From Erythrobacter sp. (GTDB lineage Bacteria; Pseudomonadota; Alphaproteobacteria; Sphingomonadales; Sphingomonadaceae), in NCBI GenBank assembly GCA_027311945.1, contig DAICXZ010000033.1:32880-96879 (forward strand): a stretch of DNA of 64,000 nt, read 5' to 3'. The position numbers were made by a program, and so were the translations under genes. A model generated the notes under the pieces. It saw only the letters and a program-made list of their open reading frames with translations, was not told the DNA's origin and did not search any database. The number at the start of each line of letters is the position of its first letter. Position 1 is the first letter of the stretch. Of this stretch, positions 45,683 through 54,506 are shown piece by piece.

Positions 45683-47044
45683 TTATTCTGGCGTCAGCGT
45701 ACGGCCCTCGAGCCGCGCGACTGCGTGCCTTACCACCTTGTCGAGCGCTTCTTCGGAGAAGAACCCCCCGGGAATCAGGCATTTTTCGACCAGCACGCGG
45801 CGGAACGCGGCGAAGGTTTCCGGATCGGGCGGGGGGCATTCGCTCCAAAATCGGTTTATCCCGCCCTGGAAGGTGAGGTCGGGCATATCGTAGATCGCCT
45901 GGCCGAGCGCGATGACCGGCACCCCCATGTCCAGCGCGAATGTTCCGCTGGTGCTGTTGATCGTCACCATGCCTTTGGCGCGCTGCGCGACTGGCACGAT
46001 GTCGCCGAAACCAAGATAGTCGACGCGCCCTGCTATACTCAGCGTTTCGGCCATCGAGCGAACTTCCTGGCGCCAGTCGACCACGCCGTTGTCGAGCGGG
46101 TGCTCTTTCACCACGAGCCGTGTGCCCTGCGGCGCATGTTCGGCGAACGAACGCAGGACCAGCATGATTGCGCCGTTCATGGTGGCGAACGGCGAATGCA
46201 GCCGGATTTGCGCGTCCGATGCCAGTTGCAACGGGAAGAGATAGTAGGGCGTGTCTGACTCGAGCAGACGATGTACCAGCGCGGCGGCATCTTCCCGCCG
46301 CTCGCGGCCGCGCCAAAGTTTGCGGGCCCAGCCGACCCCCTCGACCAGCGGATGCCAGGGGCGATGGTTCTCCCAATGCGGATAGTACCAGCGCGTGAAT
46401 ACGTCACCGCAGTTGTAGGCCAGCCCTTCAATCGCCCGGCGGGCGAAAGAGGCGGGCACTTGGCTGTGCTGGGGGATGGGCGGTAGTTGTGCGGCGAGCT
46501 TGCGATACCACTCCGGATCGCTCGGCAGCTCGGAATGGCCGTTCACACCGCCGAGTTCGAGAGTGACCCAGTCGGGCCTGATATAGCCTTCCTCGAACAC
46601 GTGGACAGGCACGCCCAGTTCGCGGCAGATGGCAATGGCGGGAACATGGTGCGCGCGGCAATCCCCGAACAGGACCACGTCGGTTATGGCGTTGTCCTGC
46701 ACAATCGCGCGGAAGGTCTCCGGCCATTCCTTCAGTGTACCACGGTAATCGATGCCGCCGGGCAGACGCCAGAACAGCCGGTCGCCCCCGTTGAAATTGA
46801 CCTTGAAGACATTGTGCCCGGCGTTACTCAGCCCCTGTCCCAGGCGGCGAAACAGCCGCCCCATAAGGCCTTGCAGCAACAAGACATTGCGCTGAGCTGG
46901 AGCGCCACGTGGTGCGCTGCGTCCACTGCCGGTGATGCTCGCAAGCTCCTCCCGGAACATGCGATTGGCCTGCTTGACTTCGGCTGACCTCAAATCGGGA
47001 AAACTCTCAACACCCACAAACCAGAACCTCGAAGTCACGCTCAT
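45683..47044 (-). CDS. KpsS-like capsule polysaccharide biosynthesis protein (beta-Kdo transferase family)
   Basis: A 453-residue cytoplasmic protein of the KpsS/LipB family, which adds Kdo residues to lyso-phosphatidylglycerol to start the capsule linker. Visible family landmarks are FGDCRAHH, HVFEEGYIRPDW and VVKEHPLDNG, each a known KpsS/KpsC-type motif. It is longer than E. coli KpsS (about 390), mainly at the N-terminus. It opens the surface polysaccharide locus that runs to 63415. The reading frame's stop abuts that of holA with no gap. The symbol is withheld because orthology to KpsS has not been tested. Confidence 0.87.
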   Translation of the reverse strand: MSVTSRFWFVGVESFPDLRSAEVKQANRMFREELASITGSGRSAPRGAPAQRNVLLLQGLMGRLFRRLGQGLSNAGHNVFKVNFNGGDRLFWRLPGGIDYRGTLKEWPETFRAIVQDNAITDVVLFGDCRAHHVPAIAICRELGVPVHVFEEGYIRPDWVTLELGGVNGHSELPSDPEWYRKLAAQLPPIPQHSQVPASFARRAIEGLAYNCGDVFTRWYYPHWENHRPWHPLVEGVGWARKLWRGRERREDAAALVHRLLESDTPYYLFPLQLASDAQIRLHSPFATMNGAIMLVLRSFAEHAPQGTRLVVKEHPLDNGVVDWRQEVRSMAETLSIAGRVDYLGFGDIVPVAQRAKGMVTINSTSGTFALDMGVPVIALGQAIYDMPDLTFQGGINRFWSECPPPDPETFAAFRRVLVEKCLIPGGFFSEEALDKVVRHAVARLEGRTLTPE

Positions 47045-47133
47045 AGGGATGCGTAGAGGAAAAGGGTAAGGAAAAAGAAACCAAGTATGAAGAAATCCCC
47101 AGCTGAATAAGGCACTAGGGTTATGCGACCCGA

Positions 47134-48624
47134 GTGTGGGCTAGCCTTGGATCACCTCTGCGATTAACGCCTGCCACGCATTTCATGTATTTTTATCTCG
47201 CCTTGTCACTTGCCGCAATTGGCTCCCTGCTGGCTGATGGCCTTGCCTGTCCTCACGGCCGAGGTCTGCGGCATTGGACAGGCCTGTGGTTGACAGCGCT
47301 TTTGAGCATGGTGGCGTTCAGCCTGTTTCTCGCCGTGAGCGGTGACATGTTGCTGGCAGCACTGACGACGCTGGCCTTGCAGGTGCTGTTGGTGGTTTCA
47401 TCCAATGCCAAGCTGCGCATTCTTGGCGAGCCGCTACACTTCTCGGACCTAGCGCTGATTTTCGCAGTGTTCCGGCATCCGCAGTTCTATTTTTCGGCTT
47501 TGTCCCTCTGGCAGAAGGCTTGCGGACTGGTCGTATTGGCCGCGCTGATCGGCGCCTTCGTGTGGCGCTTCGATATGTCCTTCACGACGCATCTGGTCGG
47601 AGCGGGCATAGGGGCTGTAGCATGGGCGGCGATTGCGCTTTCTCTGCGCCTGCCCGCGTTTCGCGTGCTTGCTGCCACACCTGAGGCTGACAGCGACGTG
47701 GCCAAGCTGGGTCTCACGCCAACCTTGCTGCTCTACTGGTTGCGGTGGCGCGGCACGCCGCAGCACGCGCCAGGCCCCGCGGAACCGCGGGCTGCTGCGG
47801 ACGATGCCGAGATCGTCATTGCGATCCAGTGCGAGAGCTTCGCCGATCCCGTCGAACTGTTTGGGGACGGGAAATATGCGCTGCCCGGATTGGAAAACGC
47901 GCGTTTGCAGGCGGCGCAATGGGGCAACCTGCAGGTCAGCGGGTTTGGCGCCTACACCATGCGCACCGAATATGGCGTGCTGTTCGGGCGTGAGGAGGAA
48001 GAGCTGGGCTTCTGCCGTTACGATCCCTTCCTCACCGCCGTGCGCGAGGCTGAACTGGCGCTGCCGCACAGGTTCGGCATCGAGGCGTGGCGCAGCCTGT
48101 TCGTCCACCCGCACGATATGCGCTTCTACAATCGCCACATGATCATGCCGGCGGCTGGCTTTGCAGAGCTGGTGAGCGAGGAAGCGTTTGCCCCGTCGCT
48201 TCCGTCCGAAGGGCGCTATGTCACCGACAAGGCCGTGGCGGACAAGATCCTGCACCTGGCCCAAGCAAGCGACGAACGCCGCTTCATCTATGCCGTCACC
48301 ATCGAGAACCACGGCCCATGGTCGGTCGACGGGGCGGTGGAAGGCGACAGTTTGTTACACCAGTATCTCCGGCGTGTTCAGGCCAGCGACGCGATGCTCA
48401 GGCAGTTGCTGGATGGGCTGGCGGCGTTGCGTCGCCCCGCCGTGCTGGCCTTTTTTGGGGACCATCGTCCCAGCATTCCGGGGTTCAGCCAGCCGGGCGG
48501 GCAGCGCCATACGCCCTATGTGATCCTGAAGCTTGATCGCGTCGGCAAGGTGCAGGCCGGGGCCAATGCGCGTGAGGACATCACCCCCGCGCAATTGCAT
48601 CGCGCCATTCTGGGAATGGCCTGA
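47134..48624 (+). CDS. LTA-synthase-like sulfatase-fold phosphotransferase
   Basis: A 496-residue inner-membrane protein with about five transmembrane helices in the first 180 residues and a periplasmic sulfatase-type domain after residue 225. The predicted metal ligand is Glu234 (CESF), the nucleophile Thr275 (AYTMRTE, with Glu279 four residues on as in LtaS), and the second metal site FFGDHRP near residue 445. Family enzymes transfer phosphoglycerol or phosphoethanolamine to glycans or lipids. All catalytic elements are present, so it may decorate the capsule. The GTG at 47134 is the used start; an ATG at 47185 would begin in the first helix. Confidence 0.85.
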   Translation: MWASLGSPLRLTPATHFMYFYLALSLAAIGSLLADGLACPHGRGLRHWTGLWLTALLSMVAFSLFLAVSGDMLLAALTTLALQVLLVVSSNAKLRILGEPLHFSDLALIFAVFRHPQFYFSALSLWQKACGLVVLAALIGAFVWRFDMSFTTHLVGAGIGAVAWAAIALSLRLPAFRVLAATPEADSDVAKLGLTPTLLLYWLRWRGTPQHAPGPAEPRAAADDAEIVIAIQCESFADPVELFGDGKYALPGLENARLQAAQWGNLQVSGFGAYTMRTEYGVLFGREEEELGFCRYDPFLTAVREAELALPHRFGIEAWRSLFVHPHDMRFYNRHMIMPAAGFAELVSEEAFAPSLPSEGRYVTDKAVADKILHLAQASDERRFIYAVTIENHGPWSVDGAVEGDSLLHQYLRRVQASDAMLRQLLDGLAALRRPAVLAFFGDHRPSIPGFSQPGGQRHTPYVILKLDRVGKVQAGANAREDITPAQLHRAILGMA

Positions 48625-48632
48625 CCGGCGGT

Positions 48633-49418
48633 TCAGGGCCTGATCGCCGCCAGCAGCCGGTCGCGCAATGCGGTGGGGAGAGCCTTGTCGAGCAGCCTGA
48701 GCGCGGTGAACAGCCAAGGCGTCACATAGTGCCGCTTGCCCCGTTCGGCCGCCCGCGCGATCCTCCTTGCGGCGACGCTCGCCGGCATGGCCATCGGCCG
48801 TTGCTCGGCTCCGCTTGCGATAAAGCCCGGTGCGACCAGAACGACCGAAACGCCATGGGGCTTCATGGCGATCCGCAGCGCATCGGCGAAGCGTGCCAGC
48901 CCCGCCTTGGAGGCCGCATAGCTGGCCGCCGAGGGCAGCGCATGATGCCCCGCTGCTGAGCCAACGATCACGATCCGCCCTTGCCCGCGCGCGGCCATGC
49001 GGTCCGCTATGGCCGCTGCCATGGCCGCTGGTGCGGTGAAGTTGGTCTGCACCACGCGCGCGACTTGTTGAGGCGGCTCGACGATCGCATCCGCTGGGCA
49101 GACATCGCCTGTGCCCGCCACGAGGTAGGCCACATCGAAGGGGGCCTCGCTGTCCTCCTCGATCAACGCGGCGACGGCAGCGTCACAGTTGGTGAGGTCG
49201 AGGCTCCGCTGGCTGGCCTCGGCGCCAAGGGCGCGTACGGCCTCTGTGGTGCGCGAAAGGCGCTCTTCATTTCGGCCCCACAGGCTGAGCGACACGTCAG
49301 GACCAGCATGGTAAAGCGCCAGGGCACGGCCCAGCGCACCCGAAGCCCCTGTTATCAGCAGGCGTTTATCAGGGCCAGGTGTGGGTGATTGGTTACACCG
49401 GGGTTGCAAGTGTGCCAT
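48633..49418 (-). CDS. Short-chain dehydrogenase/reductase
   Basis: A 261-residue SDR oxidoreductase. GASGALG is the cofactor-binding motif at residues near 24-30, and SYAASK holds the catalytic YxxxK. The C-terminal region ending ALRLLDKALPTALRD is longer than in PhaB-type SDRs and resembles membrane-associated SDRs of lipid and capsule loci. The gene converges with the LTA-synthase-like gene with an 8-base gap, and diverges from the hydroxylase. A role in modifying a lipid or sugar of the surface polymer is inferred from position only. Confidence 0.88.
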   Translation of the reverse strand: MAHLQPRCNQSPTPGPDKRLLITGASGALGRALALYHAGPDVSLSLWGRNEERLSRTTEAVRALGAEASQRSLDLTNCDAAVAALIEEDSEAPFDVAYLVAGTGDVCPADAIVEPPQQVARVVQTNFTAPAAMAAAIADRMAARGQGRIVIVGSAAGHHALPSAASYAASKAGLARFADALRIAMKPHGVSVVLVAPGFIASGAEQRPMAMPASVAARRIARAAERGKRHYVTPWLFTALRLLDKALPTALRDRLLAAIRP

Positions 49419-49488
49419 GTATTAACCTCGTTAAAGGGTTTTCGGCGCAAGTTCCTTGACAGTGAGTAACCTTTTCTGTCCAGAAGAG

Positions 49489-50154
49489 ATGATGATGCCG
49501 ACGCCCGACGACAATCCGAACCGGCTCGTTCTCTTTGAAAACCAAGTGCTTGAAAAGCTGACGGTTATCTCGGTTCGGTGGTTTGCGCTGGTTTGGTCCG
49601 TGCTCCTGCCGCTGATTGCGCTGGCAGGATGGGGGCGTGTGTCCGCACTCGAAGGGCTGGCGCTGGTTTGCCTCGGCCTGCTCGCTTGGACACTGTTCGA
49701 ATACTGTGCCCACCGCTACCTGTTCCATTGGGACACCTCGTGGAAGCCGGCCAAGCAGCTGGTTTTCGTGATTCACGGCAACCACCACGAACAACCGCGA
49801 GACATGTTGCGCAACCTTATGCCGCCAATCATCAGCGTGTCGGTCGGGCTGCTGGTGTGGGCCCTGCTGTTCGCTCTGATCGGACATGCCGGGACCTGGG
49901 TGTTGCTCGGCTTCATGGGCGGCTATGTCCTTTACGACATTACCCACTATGCCTGCCATCAATGGCCGATGCGCAGCGGGCTGGGCCGAATGCTGAAGCG
50001 CCATCACATGCGGCATCACTTCAACGATGAAGGCGGCAATTTTGCCATCACCGCGCTGTTCTGGGATAGCGTGTTCCAGACACGGGTTAGCTCTTTTCGC
50101 CGCCACAACACCGCCGATGCAGTGCCGGTGCGCGCGGGCGAAGCGGGCGACTAA
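49489..50154 (+). CDS. Sterol desaturase/fatty-acid hydroxylase-superfamily protein
   Basis: A 221-residue membrane di-iron oxygenase. The histidine boxes are complete: HRYLFH, HGNHHE, HYACHQ and HHMRHH. Four hydrophobic helices surround them. Enzymes of this superfamily hydroxylate or desaturate fatty acids, sterols, carotenoids or lipid A chains. Three ATG codons in tandem (49489, 49492, 49495) follow an AGAAGAG site; the third has the best spacing. Its place inside a capsule locus suggests hydroxylation of a lipid anchor or acyl chain. It converges with the GT4 gene, two bases apart. Confidence 0.88.
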   Translation: MMMPTPDDNPNRLVLFENQVLEKLTVISVRWFALVWSVLLPLIALAGWGRVSALEGLALVCLGLLAWTLFEYCAHRYLFHWDTSWKPAKQLVFVIHGNHHEQPRDMLRNLMPPIISVSVGLLVWALLFALIGHAGTWVLLGFMGGYVLYDITHYACHQWPMRSGLGRMLKRHHMRHHFNDEGGNFAITALFWDSVFQTRVSSFRRHNTADAVPVRAGEAGD

Positions 50155-50156
50155 CC

Positions 50157-51359
50157 TCAAGACACCTGGCGGGCGCAGTCCTCGATGACCTGCACCGCAA
50201 TCTCCATATGCTCGGGCCAGTCAGGTGCCTGCCACCTTGCGATTCGCGCCATCTGTGCCTGATGCATCGGGCCACGCTGCGCATGATCGAGCACGGCGGC
50301 CAGCCAGCCCGGACCGTCGAGCGGATCGAGATAGACGGGCACATCGCCGCCCACCTCCCGATGGGCCGCAATGTCGCTGGCGATCACGGGCGTGCCGACG
50401 GACAAGGCCTCGGCAATCGGCATGCCGAAGCCCTCGGCGAACGACGGCATTACCAGCGCATTGGCGCCGCGCAGCCACTCGGCCAGATCGCTGTCGCCGC
50501 AGCTGTTCACCTCTTCGACGAAGGGCTTCAGCGCCGGGCAGCGATCAAGGAGATCCAACACTTGTTCGTTTTCCCAGCCCCGGCGGCCGATCACCACGAG
50601 GCGCGGGATTTCGGGCGCGGGCAGACGCTCGGCCATGCTCCGCCACAGGTGCAGCAGCAGAAGGTGGTTTTTGCGTGGCTCGATAGTGCCGAGGCACAAC
50701 AGGTAAGGCTTGCTTTCTTGGTCATCGCGCGGGGCTGCATCAGCGATGTCTCGGGTGCCCAGCAAAGCGACCGCAATCGGCGGCGGCGTCAGCCCGCGGC
50801 CTTCGATCCAGCGTGCCAGTGAAGCGCCGGTCGCAGCCGAATTGACGATCACCGCATCGGCCGTCTCGGCCACGGTCGCCATCCGCCGCTCGTGCAGAGC
50901 CGCGCCGCCGGGTCGCGCATATTCGGGGAACTCGATCGGGATAAGGTCGTGCACCATGCACACGAAGCGCGCCTGCTCGCGCGCCAGCTTGCGGCGGACC
51001 TTGTCGGGGTGATGGAGGTGATGCGGCGAGACCTGCACCAGCACATCAGCCGAGCCGATGCCCGCCTTGCGTGGCAACAACCGCGTGATCCACGGCGCGG
51101 CATCGGCAAGCGATCGCTTCCCTTTCTCGCTTTCGGTGTTGGCCCAGCGGCGGTCCAGCTCGTCGAGGTAGGCGAGCGCCACCGGGCGCGCGATCCGACC
51201 ATAGACGCCCGAGGGATGGACCGCGCAAAAAGCGAGAGTGTCGCCATAGGCGTCGAGCAGGCCGCGGGCATAGGCCATTTCCACCCGGTCGACGCCCGAA
51301 GGCGTGAAATGGCGAACGCGCGAAATCAGACGCGAGATATCGAGTACAACGCGGGTCAT
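50157..51359 (-). CDS. Glycosyltransferase family 4 (GT-B) protein
   Basis: A 400-residue retaining glycosyltransferase. The C-terminal donor site is clear: LCLGTIEPRKNHLLLL, then EGFGMPIAEALSVGTP with the Ex7E pair. The N-terminal half is more variable and includes VRHFTPSGVDRVEMAYA, seen in GT4 enzymes of capsule and O-antigen loci. The start overlaps the stop of the KpsC-like gene (ATGA), so the two are translated together. It probably extends the polysaccharide after the Kdo linker. Confidence 0.9.
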   Translation of the reverse strand: MTRVVLDISRLISRVRHFTPSGVDRVEMAYARGLLDAYGDTLAFCAVHPSGVYGRIARPVALAYLDELDRRWANTESEKGKRSLADAAPWITRLLPRKAGIGSADVLVQVSPHHLHHPDKVRRKLAREQARFVCMVHDLIPIEFPEYARPGGAALHERRMATVAETADAVIVNSAATGASLARWIEGRGLTPPPIAVALLGTRDIADAAPRDDQESKPYLLCLGTIEPRKNHLLLLHLWRSMAERLPAPEIPRLVVIGRRGWENEQVLDLLDRCPALKPFVEEVNSCGDSDLAEWLRGANALVMPSFAEGFGMPIAEALSVGTPVIASDIAAHREVGGDVPVYLDPLDGPGWLAAVLDHAQRGPMHQAQMARIARWQAPDWPEHMEIAVQVIEDCARQVS

Positions 51360-53002
51360 GGGTGCACGGCCTTAGCTTTGCGCGTTTGAAAGCGCGAGAC
51401 GATCCGGCCTTGCAGCCGCCGCAGCGGTTCGATCCAGCCTTGCCGATTGGGCATCGTGCCTTCGGCCATGCGCCGGATCAGCAACTCGGGAGGGCAGGGC
51501 AGACCGGTGACGGGATCGAGATAGCGCGGGTAGAGCAGCAACACGCCTGCCACCAGCTCGTCAAGCGTGAGCTGGCGGCCGCGCCGGCCGGGCACTGTGC
51601 CGAGATCGCGGGTCAGCCCCCATCCAGCGAAGAAGGGGGTGCCGTGGCAGGTCACCTCGCGCCCGCGCAACAGCGCCTCGAAGCCTGAAAGCGACGTCAG
51701 CACATGCAGCGCGTCGACCTCGTCAAGCAGATCGGCCATGCTGCCTTCGCGCACGATCCGGTTGGCGTATTGCAGGGCGTCTTCGTCGGCCACCACGCCG
51801 TTGCGGTGCCCGGCATCGACATCGGGATGCGGGCGCCACCAGATTTCGGCCTCGGGCTCTATTGCGCGGGTACGCTTGAGCAGTTCAAGGTTCGATGTCA
51901 TCCCGCCGCCGCCCGCCAGCACGGACATGTCGTCCTCGACCTGACCGGGGACCAGCACCACGCGGCGCGCCCGCTTGGGGCTTTCGCTTGCCTTCCCACG
52001 CGCGCCGCTGCTGCGGGCATATTTGCTGATTCCTGCTGCAACGATGCTTTCCCGCAGCTGTCGGGCGCGTTCGAGCAGCGCCGGGGCGAACTCGGTGGTG
52101 GCAAGAACTGTTTCGAGATCGCTTGGCGCGGAGGGGTCGAAATGGATGCCCCGGCGATCGACCACCACCGAGGAGGGTGGCACAAGGTTGCTGCCAAGGC
52201 CGGCGGAGCGGACGAAGCCGTCTTCCACGCGCACCAGAGCCACGCCCTTTTCCTGCGCGCGCGCAATCAGCCTTGGCGAAATCCGCGAGGGCCAGACTGC
52301 CACTGCGCCGCCGTGGCGTTGGGCATGCGTAAGAGCGCTCGTGCCGCTGTTGGTTATGCGCAGGCGCGTGCCAGGCACCCAGAGAAACCGGCGGATTTCG
52401 GCGCGCTTCCACCAGCTCATCCCGCAGGCCGCGACGATGGCCTGGCCGCCGGAGCCACGATTGCCGTCGATCACACGCCGCCATTCCGCCAGCAGGGCGA
52501 TGGCTTGGCTTGGGGTCAGCCATCCGTCGGAGAACGGGTCGGGCATGGGGCGAGCAAGCGCCGCCAGCGTCTTTGCCTTCAACGTGGCGTCGTCGTCTGA
52601 TGGTGCACCATAGTTCCCCGGCGAGAGAACCTGCACCGCGATCCCGAGCACGATGGCGATGGCGATCCACTCGTCGTCGCCATGGGCCACCAGGCGTCTC
52701 GCGTGCGGCAATATCGACCACGGGTCGCAGTCATCCGGGCAGTCGAGGACATCCGCAATGCCGAAGCTCGCCTGAAGGTCTGGTATCTCCGCCTTGCTGC
52801 GAGGGCGGAATACGGTCTCGGCAAGCCGCTCTGGAGCGCATGGCGCGTCCCAGAACGCTCCGCCCACTTGCGCAATGCGCACTGCTTCGAACAGGCGGTC
52901 GCTGTCGGCAGGGTCGAAGTCGGGGGCAGGGTTTGCGGGCGCGCGAATGCCTGCCGACCATGGGAACGGCGGCGCGCGGAGCAAAGCGGCTGGCTTGTTC
53001 AA
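51356..53002 (-). CDS. KpsC-like capsule polysaccharide biosynthesis protein, shortened N-terminal module
   Basis: A 548-residue Kdo transferase of the KpsC/LipA family, which extends the poly-Kdo linker. The C-terminal module is complete: EDGFVRSAGLGS, VLVPGQVEDDMS, WWRPHPDVDAGHR and LTSLSGFEALLRGREV. Full KpsC proteins of about 670 residues have two such modules. Here the first about 170 residues keep only the tail of the N-terminal module (LSPGNYG and a WR..IDGNRG linker) and lack its donor motifs. Only one Kdo linkage type may therefore be made by this protein. Start ATG overlaps the stop of the phosphatase gene. Confidence 0.88.
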   Translation of the reverse strand: MNKPAALLRAPPFPWSAGIRAPANPAPDFDPADSDRLFEAVRIAQVGGAFWDAPCAPERLAETVFRPRSKAEIPDLQASFGIADVLDCPDDCDPWSILPHARRLVAHGDDEWIAIAIVLGIAVQVLSPGNYGAPSDDDATLKAKTLAALARPMPDPFSDGWLTPSQAIALLAEWRRVIDGNRGSGGQAIVAACGMSWWKRAEIRRFLWVPGTRLRITNSGTSALTHAQRHGGAVAVWPSRISPRLIARAQEKGVALVRVEDGFVRSAGLGSNLVPPSSVVVDRRGIHFDPSAPSDLETVLATTEFAPALLERARQLRESIVAAGISKYARSSGARGKASESPKRARRVVLVPGQVEDDMSVLAGGGGMTSNLELLKRTRAIEPEAEIWWRPHPDVDAGHRNGVVADEDALQYANRIVREGSMADLLDEVDALHVLTSLSGFEALLRGREVTCHGTPFFAGWGLTRDLGTVPGRRGRQLTLDELVAGVLLLYPRYLDPVTGLPCPPELLIRRMAEGTMPNRQGWIEPLRRLQGRIVSRFQTRKAKAVHP

Positions 53003-53610
53003 GGGCGCTCGCCCCAGGTTTCCAACATCAGCTCTCGCTGCGCATCGCGGGTGACGATGCCGAACCCGCCGGTCGGCAGCTTAAGCGACCGCAGCGTCTT
53101 CGCGGCTTCACGCAGGCGAGGGTCTGCCAGCAGGGCAAAGCGGGCCGCGCCGTTGCTGGTGACCAGCAGGGTGGGGTGGCCACCAGGAAGTTCGGCGGCG
53201 AACAGGCTTTGCCATGCAGTGATGCGCGCTTCGGGCTCGACCTCCCAGTCGGGCGGAACCTTTGCCTCGCGCTCCCATGCGGCGAGCGCCTCTTCGCCGA
53301 TGCGGGCGACAACCTCGGCATCAGGCCGATTTTCGTCGGGGCCGTGATCGATTTCGCGCAGGAAATCGGCCGACTCGGCCTGCGGGGCCTTTGGCATCTG
53401 CGCGAGTATCTCCTCGGCGGTCTGCCGTGTGCGCAGCAATGGCGACACCAGCACGCGTCCGAAGCACCAACCACGCGCGGCGAAACAGGCTCCAAGTGCG
53501 CGCGCCTGATCCTTACCTTTGGCGGTCAGCGGCAGATCGGTGCGGGCACCGATGCGACGCGGCTGCTCGTCGGCTTCGAAGGTGTTGCCATGGCGGACAA
53601 TAATGAACAT
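52999..53610 (-). CDS. Histidine phosphatase-family protein
   Basis: A 203-residue phosphoglycerate-mutase-like phosphatase. RHG at residues 6-8 has the phospho-accepting histidine; further arginine and glutamate residues (LVSPLLRTRQT) follow. The start is the ATG of MFIIVRHGN; 12 upstream codons are not conserved in appearance. It lies between kdsB and the KpsC-like gene. A possible role is dephosphorylating Kdo-8-phosphate (KdsC is not otherwise present in the window) or another sugar phosphate, but KdsC enzymes belong to the HAD family, so this is speculation. Confidence 0.88.
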   Translation of the reverse strand: MFIIVRHGNTFEADEQPRRIGARTDLPLTAKGKDQARALGACFAARGWCFGRVLVSPLLRTRQTAEEILAQMPKAPQAESADFLREIDHGPDENRPDAEVVARIGEEALAAWEREAKVPPDWEVEPEARITAWQSLFAAELPGGHPTLLVTSNGAARFALLADPRLREAAKTLRSLKLPTGGFGIVTRDAQRELMLETWGERP

Positions 53611-53658
53611 CGGCCCGGCTTTACGGCTCAGACTTTCGTGCGGCAATGGCTGCGCTCG

Positions 53659-54471
53659 CTATGCGGGGAAGGGATCGCCGAGGCGTGCGATCGCCCGCTC
53701 GGCGAGCGCGAGATCCTCGGGCGTGTCGATCCCCGAAAGGGCATGCTCGGGCGTGGGCACGGGCACGGTGGCGATGGCCCAGCCGCTTTCCATGAAGCGC
53801 AGCTGCTCGAGGCTTTCCAGCGCCTCGTAAGTGCCCTTGGGCGCGTTCACGAACCACTCGAGCGCCTCCATCGTATAGGCATAGAGCCCGAGGTGCTGCC
53901 ACACGGGCGAAAGCGGCTGTTTGCGCAATTTGGCCTCATCGCGCAGCGCGGGCAAGATGGTCTTGGAAAACCACAGCGCCTTGCCCTTGCCATCGCGCAG
54001 ACAGGTCGTACCGCTGAACGGTGCGGTGCGCTTGTGCTCGCGCAGACGGTCGAGCCGGTTCCAGTCGAGCTGGTAAACCGGCGTTGCCACTTGCGCCGAT
54101 CCCTCGCGCAGGCGCGCGAGCAGGCCTGCGACAATCTCGCCCGAGATGAAGGGCGCATCGCCTTGCAGGCAAATCACCCGCTCGGGCCTGTGCTCTTGCT
54201 GGAGAGCAGCAGCATGGGCCCTGGCGCTGCCCGAATCGAGCGCCGGTTCGGTCATGGCCACCTTGGCGCCAAGCGCTCGCGCATGGTCGGCAATGCGTTC
54301 GTCGTCGGTGGCTACGACCAGCTGGCAATTGCCCGCCAGCTGCGCCGCACGGTGCCCGTTGGCGAGGACTCGCTCGAGCATGGTGCGCCCGGCAATCGGG
54401 CGCAGCGGCTTGCCCGGAAGCCGGGTCGACGCATAGCGCGCGGGTATGACGATGAGGTCGGGGGATGCCAT
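53659..54471 (-). CDS. kdsB: 3-deoxy-manno-octulosonate cytidylyltransferase
   Basis: Makes CMP-Kdo, the donor for LPS core and the capsule linker. At 270 residues it has the usual length. The N-terminal nucleotide-binding motif is IPARYASTRLPGKPL and the metal site region is LQGDAPFIS. It is within a minus-strand operon with kdsD upstream (35 bases) and the phosphatase downstream (48 bases). Together with kdsD and kdsA it completes the local Kdo supply set except for KdsC. Confidence 0.95.
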   Translation of the reverse strand: MASPDLIVIPARYASTRLPGKPLRPIAGRTMLERVLANGHRAAQLAGNCQLVVATDDERIADHARALGAKVAMTEPALDSGSARAHAAALQQEHRPERVICLQGDAPFISGEIVAGLLARLREGSAQVATPVYQLDWNRLDRLREHKRTAPFSGTTCLRDGKGKALWFSKTILPALRDEAKLRKQPLSPVWQHLGLYAYTMEALEWFVNAPKGTYEALESLEQLRFMESGWAIATVPVPTPEHALSGIDTPEDLALAERAIARLGDPFPA

Positions 54472-54506
54472 ATGCCGGCCAATCTATCGCAGGCGGGGCT
54501 CCCCGG

